Origin: Artemisia argyi
Lineage: Eukaryota > Streptophyta > Magnoliopsida > Asterales > Asteraceae
Direction: 5' to 3'
DNA length: 64,000 bases
NCBI GenBank assembly: GCA_030686995.1
Contig: CM060694.1
Span: 93,463,844-93,527,843, forward strand
How positions within the stretch are numbered: position 1 is the stretch's first letter; each line of letters starts with the position of its first letter. The notes beneath the pieces were generated by a model, which saw only the letters and a list, made by a program, of their open reading frames with translations, did no database searches and was not told where the DNA came from. Both the position numbers and the translations under genes were made by a program. Positions 22,099-32,656 of this stretch are shown piece by piece.

Positions 22099-22526
22099 TG
22101 TAAGGAATTATTGAAGTTACTGCTGACTGATACTGCTGACAGGTTCCTGTGGAAGCTTAGAGTTGTTCCTGCGGACGTATAGAGATCCTACGGATAGAGT
22201 TAATCCGTGGATAGAACTTATGTAATTTAGGACAAGATATGCAGAATATCCTTTATTAGTTTATTATTATTCGTTTCTTGTAAGAAAGGTTAGGGTTTCC
22301 ATTAGTATATAAGGAACCCTAGGTCATTGTATTAGGTACGAGTTTCATAACATTGTTAGTAAAAGTATATTGATCTATAGAGGATCAAGTTTAGTATACA
22401 AGTTTGTTTTTATATTCCGCAATAATTAAAAGCTTACAGAGATTATCTATTTTAGTCTTACTGGTGATTACATTAGTAGTCTAACGATCTATTGGCTCGA
22501 GATCTATCAAGATATAGATCCTAACA
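22099..22526 (+). repeat. 3' LTR of S1
   Basis: 428 bp, TGTAAGG to CCTAACA, matching the 5' LTR with a few percent difference. It is followed at once by ACTAG, the right copy of the target duplication. Confidence 0.9.
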
Positions 22527-24480
22527 ACTAGTGAGTTGGGTTTTTCCAAATTTTGATCCTTCAATGGATGTTGGCACTTTGACCATAGAGTGCATCAGAT
22601 GGTGTAGTCTCTACACTCGCGCGGTAACTATGGTTGCAACTGAATTTGATTTATGGTAAATGGTTAGTCCAACCATTTCTAGAGTCAATCACTCATGCTC
22701 TGAGCATATCTTCCTATGTTTAAATCGTTCTCTAATTTCTGACCATTAGTCTGCAGATGATAGGTGGTGTAGTTCCAAAAGAATCTTAATGAAATCGCTA
22801 GGAGTTTGAGGTGAATCAAATTCCTCTATTAGGAATAATTGAAATGGATATCATGAATCTTGTGGAAAAATTTACAAGGTTAAGTCTGTCAAAGGGTGTT
22901 GTTGAAAATAATCGATTAGGATAAGGTTGTGATCCTCCGCAGGATGTCATGAATTGAGTCTTTCTCCACCTACGATGCTTAGTCTCCATTACTAAGATTT
23001 TCCCCAAGCTCTATGTCATCAAATCACAAAATCCTAAATGTATAAGTGTGTAATATAGTGATTGATTTTCAAAGTTTGTTTTGAGATTGGGTGTTTTGTT
23101 CATAAACCTTCCCTGAATAAATGAATTTACAACTTTAAGCAAACGGCTTTCCAGGTAACATTTTTCTTGATGTTTCAAAATTTAATAGTTATGCAAGATA
23201 GGACATTTTTCAACATAAGGTAGATAATATGGTTTACCAAAAATCAATGTTTAAAATTTCCTAACATTCAATAGTTTTGTAAAAGATTAACCAAAAGAAA
23301 TTTTCTTGTCAAAATAAGTGCCTCAGAAAAGTATTTCTTACAAGATATATGTTTTGTATAACTGTAGTTTGGAGAAAAATCCATTTAAAAGTGAAAGTAT
23401 TAAGAGGATAAAATAGCGAGGTAGGTATGTCTGCACAAATGCATAGGTGTCTAACAGGTTTGGATAAAGTCTATTGGTGAGGACATGTTCAATCTATAGT
23501 CTCGGTTAAGAGGTTGGATTTATCTCTATGGTGTTGCTTAGTGAGCACTCGTATCAAAACTAATGTTGTAATTCAGTCAAGCCAACACTTTCTAAATGAT
23601 GGAATTTTGGCGATCAGGCCAGTGATAGTGGTTCGAATGGTTTTGTGATATCTTGAGGTTTCTGTTGAGTTTTGAATGGTCTTAATGTACCGAGGGATCC
23701 TCCTTATAGATGGTATGGAAAGTCTTTCCTAGGGAGGTCATTGATAATATCCACTTATCAATATTGGGAGTAATGGGTGATGAGTGACATAGGAATCTAT
23801 AGAGTGTTAGCTAATTCCTTATATATATATATATTTCATGGGGAAAAGAAATGATAATGATGGTGAGAAGGGAAAAGACTGTGACAGCTGCGACATAATA
23901 AGATTGTGATGAAAGTGAATACTGTGATGTAAAATGAAACATTTGGAAATTGAGTAGAGGATTCAATCCAGACAGAATTTTATTATAACCATTCTCAGTG
24001 TTGCAAAATTCATTTCTGAGTCGGATATAGGTGGTCAGCCTATGTCCTACTATCCCGGGTTGAATATAAATGACCAGTCTATATTCCACCGAGGTTCCAT
24101 GAATTTTGAAATACTCAGCTCAGTTATACCAATACAATGTCCTTCACAAATACCAAGACGTTCTGAAAGACAAAAACAAGTGACCAAACTCGAGGTCAAA
24201 TAATAAAACTATGCAAGGAAAAATATAACAGGGTGACATATATGATACGTGAGCATGCTTATATGAAAGATAATTATAGTAATCAACTATAATAAATGAA
24301 TATAATATACCAGATAATGAGATACAATTCTCATCACCTATGTCAGCAACTAACCACAATTGAGGATTCAGCTTGGCAGGCAGGCACGTGACGGTCATAG
24401 GGTTAAGTTTTCGTGAAAGTAGCTATAGTCTAGGTTTTAAAAAAACTTAGTTCGCTATAGCCAAAGCTCTGATACCAATC
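22527..24480 (-). mobile_element. Element Y interior, right part, non-coding
   Basis: After the ACTAG duplication this is the continuation of Y's interior. Its minus strand runs from the primer site next to 24481. The longest frames are under 95 codons and none shows gag, protease or RT motifs. The part 23930-24480 is clearly related to the interior of the tandem element at 60240-60774, so both come from the same leader region. A short TA microsatellite lies at 23820-23833. Y is therefore non-autonomous now. Confidence 0.65.
24466..24477 (-). other. Primer binding site of element Y (tRNA-iMet type)
   Basis: The minus strand reads TGGTATCAGAGC then TTTGGC, three bases inside the LTR boundary at 24481. 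It confirms that Y runs on the minus strand and that 24481-27913 is its 5' LTR. Confidence 0.8.
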
Positions 24481-25059
24481 TGTCACACCCCCAAAATCGG
24501 GTCCAGCGGAAGTATACATGTAACTGGGGTGTAACTCAATTGGTATCTCGACACAAGTACAAAAATGGTTTTCACTTCAATCATTTAGAATAAAATTGTT
24601 TAACCAAAAGTATTGGTTTTACATCATTAAATAGTGCGGAAGTAGGCCCTTAAAATAGTTAAAAACGGTCCCCAAATGAATATAAGTGTCTTCTATGACT
24701 ATGCCATGCCCTGCCAAAACCTCCAATAGCGTGCCATTGCTTAATACCTGAAAATACATGCTAAAGTGTCAACACTAGGTTGGTGAGTTCATCGAGTCTT
24801 GTGAAAAAGAATGTAATGCATATGAATGAAGATTTCCCAGCAAAGGCATCGTAAATCCACTCAATTCCAAGTCCCGCCATAAAAGACTTGTACATGTGTG
24901 TTTACGACACACTGCCAAATATGATTTAGTTATATGAACAAAAGTAATACTTGTATCTAGATTCAAAGATAAATATAGCAATAGCGCTATAAAACAATTC
25001 TTGACAATGAGGCCATATAAAGAAATCAGACAATGTCGCTATATAGATAAATCAGTCAA

Positions 25060-25345
25060 TCGGAGAAACCGCAATATTACGTTTGACATCACAGCCAAGT
25101 GGGGAAACCACAATATTATGTTTGACATCACAGCCAAGTGGGGAAACCACAATATTACAAGGAGGTCATATGATAAATCAGTCAAGTAGGAAAACAACAA
25201 TATTACGTTTGACATCACAGCCAAGTGGGGAAAACCACAATACGTTTGACATCACAGCCAAGTGGGGAAACCACAATATTACAAGGAGGTCATATGATAA
25301 ATCAATCAGGTAGGAAAACAGCAATATTACTTTGGACATATAGGA
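25060..25345. repeat. Complex tandem repeats in the element Y LTR
   Basis: A unit of about 39 bp (GTTTGACATCACAGCCAAGT then GGGGAAACCACAATATTA) occurs at about 25079, 25118, 25204 and 25243. It is interleaved with a second unit (AAGGAGGTCATATGATAAAT then CA-TCA-GTAGGAAAAC) at about 25159 and 25282. The LTR copies at 58443-63106 lack this block. Confidence 0.75.
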
Positions 25346-25389
25346 ACAACTTGTGACCATGAGGTCATATAAACAAGGATGACAAATCC

Positions 25390-25500
25390 CATGAAATGCA
25401 GGTACTGAAACATACCAATAAAATGCAGGATATCAAACATACCAAAGAAATACAGGTAATCAAACATACCAATGAAATGCAGGTGATCAAACATATATTT
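25390..25500. repeat. 27-bp tandem repeats in the element Y LTR
   Basis: Four imperfect copies of a unit reading about AATGCAGGTAATCAAACATACC occur in a row. Non-coding. Confidence 0.7.
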
Positions 25501-27913
25501 AGGTAAAGCTGAAAATATTTGAGTAATCAACCATGTAAAACGAGTAATGCGTTTAAGTAAAACGAGCATGTATTCTCCCCCAAAGAGTTTACAAAACATT
25601 TAAAAGAGTAGGGGCTATGACTCACATAGTGTGATAGCCACGATGACAAAAGTGGATACACTGAAAATGAGGCACGATCTCTTACCGCAACCTAATATGA
25701 ATGATATTGTCTAATGTAAGAAATGAAATGATGCTACACATGCAAATACGTATGTTATCGATACCACTCGTGAAACTTGAAAATAACGTTTATCGTCGAA
25801 AAATACATTTTTGACGCCTCGTTAAGTTAATAAACACTTCTCATGTAAATATATTGAAATGGTACTCCACGATCCTTATTTGGTTTTCTATCGGCAAATA
25901 TAGTGTTTTCGTCGTAAAGTGACACTTTTAATAACTTAAAAATATGCCTAAATGGCTTTGCAAAACTAGTCACAAAATATCGTACGTTAAGTGTTAGTGA
26001 TGAAACTCGGCGTTTTTGAAAACCTTGCAACAATGTCTAGAAGTCATGTCATTTAACTTTTGACCATACGGGTCTCGGCGGTTAAGAAATATGGCTTTCA
26101 ATGTCGTTACTAAAAAAGAACATAGCTTTTCAACACTTAGCAACTTTTATTACCAAAAGCTGTCAATTTATTATAAGTTTTGTCGGGTTTCAAACATGTA
26201 TATCTTTGACGTTATGAACTCGTTTTCTACGTTCTTTATATCCCCGGAATCGTGGGGCAACATACAAATATATTTTCAGTAGGTTGGCTCCTATAGATTA
26301 CGTCTAACACCTCTTTTTGTCCGTCGAAATTCATCCAACAGCAAGTACATTTTCAGAAAATAGTTTTCGTCGTTAAACTTGCAAAAATCATATCTCATTC
26401 GTTATAAACTTGTTTTTATCCAAACATTCGTCCATAGTTTCGTCTTGGAATGTATTTTCTAAATCTTTGGCCCAAAAGTAACCCCAAGCTACTGAGTTTA
26501 CCACGTTTTCAAAATAGGGACAGTAGGTATTTATATTGTTCAAAACTTGGTTTCCTAGTTACTAACTTGTACAAAAACCTTCCAATCAACTTCAATACAA
26601 CCCTTAATCTACCATACACCTTCTTAGAGTGTCATGGGTTCCTAAACATCAACAACCTTGGTGGATATCATGAGATTACTAGTGAAATTTATAGATCTAG
26701 TGTTAAAGATAGTTTATGTGCAAAGTGGTATCTAAAACATAAGTAAGTTGCATTACCAACTAGTATATCTTGAAAATACATAAACATATAAAGTAAATGG
26801 AAGTATGAAAGGATCAAAAAGTTTACTTGAAGCTTACTTGAAGTTTTGATGATTTTTGAGCAAGAAAACTTAATAATCTTGAGGTTTTTATTTCAAAACC
26901 TTAACTTGATTAATACTAAGACTTGTTTTAACACTTGATTCTTGAAAAACTATGGATTCTTCCTTTGTTGTTGTTCTTGGCCGTGGGTTGGAGAGCAAGA
27001 GGGAAAGAGATGAGATTTTGCTAGTTTCTTGATGTGTTAAATGAAGAAATGTGGTGAAAAATGAAGTATATGTTTGGTTAAGTTCAAGTAAATATCTAGC
27101 TAGGGGGGCAAGATCCACGTTTTATGGGGGAAAAGGTGGGGTGGATAAGATTTGTGTAAGACTTGCAAGACTTTTGTGTAGATTTAGTTAGTTATTGTGT
27201 AGTTTAGGTGTTACCGGGTACCAAGTTAACTAAAAATAAATCGTGACGAGTTAAAATAAATTATGACAAAGTTGTAAATATTATGAGATTACATTCCTGA
27301 TAAGAATCGGGTATTAAAATAATTGTCAGGTTGAAATATCGTGATTCGACGTAATTTTTAGCGTCTACTGCAAAATATAGTAAATGGTTTCAAAACACCG
27401 GGTAAATTAATAATATAATTTTTATATCATTATAATGAGTATGAAAATATATTAGGATCGTAGACGGGAGTATCGGGTATATATATTAGTAGTTAAAGCT
27501 GAGTGGTAACGTTAATTAAAAATTAAACATACGTAAATTGAAATAATGCATATCCGTGCATGGTCTAAAGTGCTGATGACGTTACTGATGATATATAGAC
27601 TACTCCAGTCTATATGACGTGTCCCTACTGATGATGCAGGAATTCGCAGCTAAACCAAACTGGTTACGCGAATTTGAATACCCGTAAACTAGATTAACGA
27701 AATGATGAACGACAATCGTGAATAGTGATTTCCTTCCGGGAATGAATAGTGTCATATGAATAGTAAAATTTTCGAACGCTTCTCGGAATCTCAAACTAAC
27801 TCCGAAAATGATGAATAGTGATCGGTGAATAGTAAATGATGAATAGTAAATTTCCAAAATGAATAATGAAATTCTGATGTTTGAAAAAGGACTTGAAATT
27901 ACAAGTTGTGACA

Positions 27914-28437
27914 GGTACCTCGACTCGGGGTGCACCCGGCACATGACTGTGAACAGGGCATTGCTCAAGAACTTCGTGGCCAAATTCTTGGGTATAGTGC
28001 GTTTTGGGAATGATCACATAGCTAAAATCACCGGTTATGGAGATCTCATTCATGATAAGGTCACAATTCAATGTGTCTACTTTGTCAAAGGACTGGGTCA
28101 CAACTTGTTTAGTATTGGTCAATTCTTTGATATCGGTTTAGAGGTGGCGTTTCGAAAACACTCGTGTATTGTTCGTACTCTTGAAGGCGTTGATATTCTC
28201 AAAGGCTCCCGGGATTCGAATCTATACCAAATTGCACTAAATGAAATAACCTCACCAAAACCGATTTGTTTGCTTGCTAAAGCAACATCATCACAAGCCT
28301 GGCTATGGCATTGTCGCTTCTCTCATTTGAACTTTAGAACAATCAATGACCTTGCTCAACATAATTTAGTCAGAGGATTACCAAAACTATCTTTCAAGAA
28401 AGACCATCTTTGTTTTATTTGTGAATTAATTGGGTAA
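27914..28437 (+). pseudogene. pol: Element Z pol: protease and pre-integrase domain (5' part missing)
   Basis: Immediately after Y's LTR the plus strand reads YLDSGCTRHMT, the copia protease active site with Asp-Ser-Gly intact. It is followed by FGNDHIAKITGYGD, VYFVKGLGHNLFSIGQF and the pre-integrase zinc domain (WLWHCRFSHLNFRTINDLAQ; CFIC). The gag and 5' LTR of Z must lie left of the window, beyond X and Y. The frame is lost near 28430. Confidence 0.85.
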
Positions 28438-29170
28438 GATGACACGTGCAACACTCAAATCCAAACCCGAACCTAGTTCTATTGCTCCTTTGCATTTATT
28501 ACACATGGATTTGTATGGTCCAATGCGTGTTGTCATAGAAATGGGAAGAAATATATTTTGGATGTTGTTGATGACTACTCACGATACACTTGAGTTCATT
28601 TTCTTGCTTCTAAAGCCAAAACTCCAAATGTAATCATCACGTTCATCAAAAGAATTCAATTTGGTTTACAAGCTCAACTCCGAATTGTTAGAACAGATAA
28701 TGAAACGGAGTTCACGAATCAGATTCTTCATAATTTCTTTGATTCTATTGGCATTACTCATCAGAGATCCATAGCTTACACTCCTCAACAAAATGGTGTA
28801 GTTGAAAGACGAAACCGTACATTAGTTGAAGCTACTAGAACAATGTTATCCTCCGCAAACCTACCATTAAACCTTTTGTCTGAAGCCGTATCAACCGCTT
28901 GTTTCACACAAAACTGATCTATCATAAATAAACGATTCAACAAAACCCCATATCACATCCTTCACAAAAGAAAACATGGTGTAAAATATCTCCGCACCTT
29001 TGGTTGTAGATGTTACCCACTTAATGATCGAGAAGATAATGGAAAACTTAAAGAAAAAGGGGATGTCGGAACTTTCCTAGGATATTCCACATAATCAAGT
29101 GCTTATCGAGTTTATAATTGCAGAACAAGGCTGATACAAAAAACAATTCATGTTCATTTTGAAGAAGTAG
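28430..29170 (+). pseudogene. pol: Element Z pol: integrase core
   Basis: HMDLYGPMRV (first Asp), RTDNETEF (second Asp at 28696-28698) and QQNGVVERRNRTL (Glu at 28804-28806) give D-D35-E. There is then a TGA at about 28915, continuing INKRFNKTPYHILH, FGCRCYPLND and FLGYST. A second stop (TAA) lies near 29092. Frameshifts occur near 28560 and 28630. An inactive but clearly ordered copia integrase. Confidence 0.8.
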
Positions 29171-29733
29171 AAGAAATGGCTTCTATTCATGTATGTTCAG
29201 AACCCGTGCCAAGGACTATGACTTCTGAACAACACAGTTCAGGACTCGCACCTAACCTCGCATCATCAACACCAAAGCTTAACTGTATTCAAAAGGAAGT
29301 GTTAGATGGACTGTTTGAAAACTTCTATTATGAATCCGGTTCATCAACAACTACTTATGAAGTTGTTGATCCCATACCAGAAACTCCTCCATCCACTCAC
29401 ATTCAACTAGAACGTTCACCAAACAATGTCACTCCAACCTCCCACACAAATTTTGATGATCAAATAATTACCAATGCATCATCTGAAGAGGGCACATTTA
29501 TTGATCCATTTGCGATTCCAGAACATGAGGTCGGTGAACCTTCAGAGCAGCAAAACATCAATCCTCCAAACATGCAACAAAATTACCAATCACATCCGCA
29601 TAGAAGAAGTTGGACTTAACCAATTCAAACAAGAAGTTCCTTAGCCGATTTTTGTTACTACAATTCTTTCCTTAGTCAAATAGAACCCGCCAATGTCAAA
29701 GCGGCACTTGCAGAACCAGACTAGATCGTTGCA
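29171..29733 (+). pseudogene. pol: Element Z integrase-RT linker
   Basis: A 147-codon frame (29176-29619) rich in Ser, Pro, Glu and Asn with no motif, as is normal for the variable stretch between copia integrase and RT. It is followed by decayed codons leading to EPANVKAALAEPD, a TAG at 29722-29724 where Trp is usual, and then IVAMQEE of RT. Confidence 0.6.
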
Positions 29734-30654
29734 ATGCAAGAAGAAATCAATCAATTTACACGACATGGCGTTTGGCGAAGGGTTCCACGTCCTCTTGGAA
29801 AACTCATAATTGCTTTGAAATGGATTTTGAAGAACAAATGTGATGAAGATGGTGACGTAATCCGTAACAAGGCTCGTCTTGTTGCCAAGGGTTACAATCA
29901 AGAAGAAGGGATTGACTTCGCTGAATCTTTTGCACCGGTTGCTCGGATCGAAGCAATACGCTTATTTTTTGCTTATGCAGCTCACAAATCTTTCACCGTC
30001 TATCAAATGGACGTGAAAACGGCCTTTTTATATGGGGAGTTAGAAGAAGAGGTGTATGTAAGCCAACCAGAAGGCTTTGCTGATCCAGATCACCCGGATG
30101 ATGTATATGCTCTTGACAAGGCCGTCTACGAACTCAAGCAAGCACCCCGTGCATGGTACAAAGTTCTGTCAGAATATCTCCTCAAGAACAAATTCGTCAA
30201 AGGTTCAATTGATCCAACTTTATTTATAAGACGTAAAGGTGATGATATCATGCTAATCCAAACTTACGTCGATGATATTATTTTTGGATCTACGAATCCT
30301 AAATATTACAAAAAGTTTGAAAATATCATGCGACAGAAATTTGAGATGAGCATGATGGGAGAACTAAAATTATTCTTGGGTATACAAATTAAACAAAATC
30401 CCAGTGGTATCTTTATCCATCAACACAAATACACAACGGAAATCTTGAAAAAGTTTGGAATGGATAAATCTGACTCAATAGGTACTCCAATGCTTCACAA
30501 GCCTAAACTAGATGAAGATAGATCAGGAAAACCAATTGATCATACCAAATACCGTAGTATGATTGGTTCACTTATGTATCTTACAGCTAGTCGGCGTGAT
30601 ATTCAATTTGCCATCTGCATGTGTGCCCATTACCAATCCAGGCCAACGGAATAA
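29734..30654 (+). pseudogene. pol: Element Z reverse transcriptase, intact frame of 306 codons
   Basis: All copia RT blocks are present in one frame: [79 protein letters not shown] and the catalytic YVDD (30265-30276) in [12 protein letters not shown]. The thumb ([20 protein letters not shown]) and [14 protein letters not shown] follow. It ends at TAA 30652-30654, after which the RNase H continues in the same frame. It is the best-preserved polymerase domain in the window, although the element is broken at several other places. Confidence 0.85.
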
Positions 30655-31251
30655 CACCTTACTGCTGTCAAACAGATCTTTCGGTACCTCAAAGGAACAA
30701 CTCACATGGGCCTTGTGTATGCAAAAGACACCGGTTTTGGACTAATTGCCTATTCAAATGCAAATTATGCATGGTGTCAAATTGATTGCAAAAGTACTTC
30801 TAGATCAGCTCAATTCTTGGGGGAGAAATTAATCAGTTGGTCTTCAAAGAAACAAAACCATACTGCACTTTCCACTGCTGAAGCTGAATATATTTCCCTC
30901 TCTGGATGCTGTGACCAAGTATTATGGATGAAAACACAACTGACGGACTATGGTTTCTGCTACTACAAAATCCCAATTTATTGTGATTCGCAAAGTGCCA
31001 TTGCCATCTCTTGTAACTCAGTACTGCATCCAAGAACGAAGCACATTGCAATCAGATACCACTTTATCAAGGAGCATGTTGAAAAGCGGACTGTGGAATT
31101 GTACTTTGTGAAAACTGACTACCAAATTGCCAACTTCTTCACAAAATCTTTGCCTCCCGAGAGATTTAAATACCTACGACAACGGTTAGGAATGGCAAGT
31201 ATTCGTGATGATCATGATGAGGAAACTCCCAAGGTCAAAGCAGTCAAAACT
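30655..31251 (+). pseudogene. pol: Element Z RNase H and pol C-terminus, cut by element W
   Basis: Reads HLTAVKQIFRYLKGT, AYSNANYAWC, STSRSAQFLGEKLISW, ALSTAEAEYISLSGCC, IYCDSQSAIAI and RTKHIAIRYHFIKEHVEKRT, ending FTKSLPPERFKYLRQRLGM. The frame reaches the insertion of W at 31251/31252. On the far side, at 38888, it meets ATG then TAG within two codons, so W landed at the very end of pol. Confidence 0.85.
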
Positions 31252-32656
31252 TGGTGCGTAGGGATTGCACCAGGCTTTACCTCTCAAGGGATCTCGAGAA
31301 GCTTACAACCCCCACCAGGCAGTGTACCTGATCGATGTAGTATAGTATAATGACAAGTACCGGGGGATTGATCGTTCAGCTAGGAATAGTGTCGCTAGGA
31401 TTAGAAAACCTAAAGACTAGGTCTAGAGATGAGGGATGATTCTTTTTGTATTTTTATATTTTTTTGAAAGCAAATTAAAATCTCGGGTTTGAAGGATTTA
31501 GGCGGAATTAGTTGCTAGTCAACTAACCCAATACTATGATGCAATCAAAATAAAATACTAAAAATAAAAATAAACTTAAGTTATACTAAAGTTGTGAGCA
31601 ATATGTGGGAGAAATGTGTTTACTTAGATTTCACTACTCCCTAGATATCTTTTACACGTTAATTACTTGTTATAGTTGCGTGGATGACGGATTGTATTCC
31701 TTAATACCATTCATGGGGTGGCGTACTTACTTCCCCAATCCTATGAGTGCTTACTTCACTCCTATGTCGAGCCTGCTAGAAGCTCCTAACATGGGATCAT
31801 TAGAATTTACTCATGCATTAAATACAACCAATAAAACCTAGTACACATCGGTTCATGTTTCCTAAGATGTTCAAGCATGTTACACAATGGAGATCTGCCA
31901 GATTTCTTAAGCCTAACATTGAAATCATTCATCGAATACAACCATAAACAAGTAATCAACACATAATTAACATTTAGGTTTCATTAGATCTAAGCAAACA
32001 CAAGATAAATCTAGCCTAGCATGTTGAAATCAAGACAAGCACAAGATATAGACAACCAACACATAGACATATTGATTGAATTAAGAGAAGACTTATCTCA
32101 ATAGCACATGGAAGGATTCAAGGGTTGAAAACCCTTGAAAAAGCTGTAAAATACATACAAGGTTCGGCCCTAGGGTTTCTCCACACAAGTTCCTCTTAAT
32201 GAATGATAATTAGAAAACTATATATAGATTTTAGAAGGTGACGGCGTCAATAACAAATGTCTGATGCCGTCATCTCGCCACCAAATAGTTCCTCGGACTG
32301 CCTAGATCTGGATCTGACGCCATCATGTAGTCCCCTTATGAAGGCCGTCACACAATTAACTCTTGACGCCCTTCTTGTGACGCCGTCAGGTTTGTACTGG
32401 GTCGTCACCAAATTAACTCTTGACGCCGTCAAGAATCTCCTCTTGACGCCATCATACACTGTTCTCAGCATGGAAAAGTCTTTGGCGTTTTCTTCACTTT
32501 TATGCTCCAAAAACATCCAAATTGCTTCCTTTTCCAGATTTCACTCCCAAAGTACCTAAAATCACAAAAGGAACGATTTAGGGTAGTATTTGATCAAATA
32601 AATTCAATTACGGGCTTAAATGACCCCCTAAAAGTGGTTCATTTTTCGCCTCATCA
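31252..32656 (-). repeat. 3' LTR of element W
   Basis: On the plus strand TGGTGCGTAGGGATTGCACC to GCCTCATCA, matching 37522-38887. It carries an extra 39-40 bp near 31340-31382 that the other LTR lacks. It contains a cluster of TGACG motifs (32239-32455). Confidence 0.8.
32239..32455. repeat. Cluster of TGACGCCGTCA-type motifs in the W left LTR
   Basis: Within about 215 bp the near-palindrome TGACG-CCGTCA and variants occur about eight times, among them TGACGGCGTCA at 32239, GATGCCGTCATC, TGACGCCATCA, GTGACGCCGTCA and TTGACGCCGTCAA. TGACG is the core of the plant as-1/bZIP (TGA factor) binding site. The same cluster recurs in the other LTR (about 38466-38685), so it is an element feature. 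Confidence 0.55.

Larger units (their letters stand above)
8283..22526 (+). mobile_element. S1, complete 14.2 kb Sirevirus-like Ty1/copia retrotransposon nested in element Y
   Basis: LTRs at 8283-8727 and 22099-22526 both start TGTAAGGAATTATTG and end CCTAACA. They are flanked by ACTAG duplications and have a PBS (8730-8744) and PPT (22087-22098) in the correct places. Gene order is gag, protease, integrase, RT, RNase H, the copia order. A typical copia element is about 5 kb; Sirevirus-type elements are longer because of an extended coiled-coil gag and an env-like gene. Here about 6.7 kb lies between pol and the 3' LTR, holding two antisense ORFs and a sense env-like ORF. The LTRs differ by scattered substitutions and a short duplication in the 5' copy, so the insertion is not very recent. 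Stops and frameshifts show it is no longer autonomous. Confidence 0.9.
24481..27913 (-). repeat. 5' LTR of element Y (3.4 kb)
   Basis: Starts TGTCACACCCCC and ends TTGTGACA on the plus strand, a 7-bp terminal inverted match. 25569-27913 repeats 5580-7933 in the left LTR. The first few hundred bases also match the LTRs of the array at 58443 onward, so Y and that array are one family. The right end abuts GGTAC and then copia protease codons, marking the insertion site in element Z. The left part contains complex tandem repeats (25060-25345 and 25390-25500). Confidence 0.85.

Noticed and set aside
25060..25345. Possible CRISPR-like array of regularly spaced repeats
   Set aside because: Repeat spacing is irregular, spacers are themselves repeated, there are no cas genes and the DNA is plant nuclear; it is an ordinary LTR-internal tandem repeat.
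25001..25360. ORFs with repeated peptide (SQPSGETTI and similar)
   Set aside because: They are translations of the tandem repeat block in the Y LTR in several frames; no gene.
31605..31841. 78-codon plus ORF repeated at 37841-38068 (SLDIFYTLITCYSCVDDGLY)
   Set aside because: Located in both W LTRs on the strand opposite to the element; conservation is explained by the LTR pair. The VDD is a chance resemblance to an RT motif.
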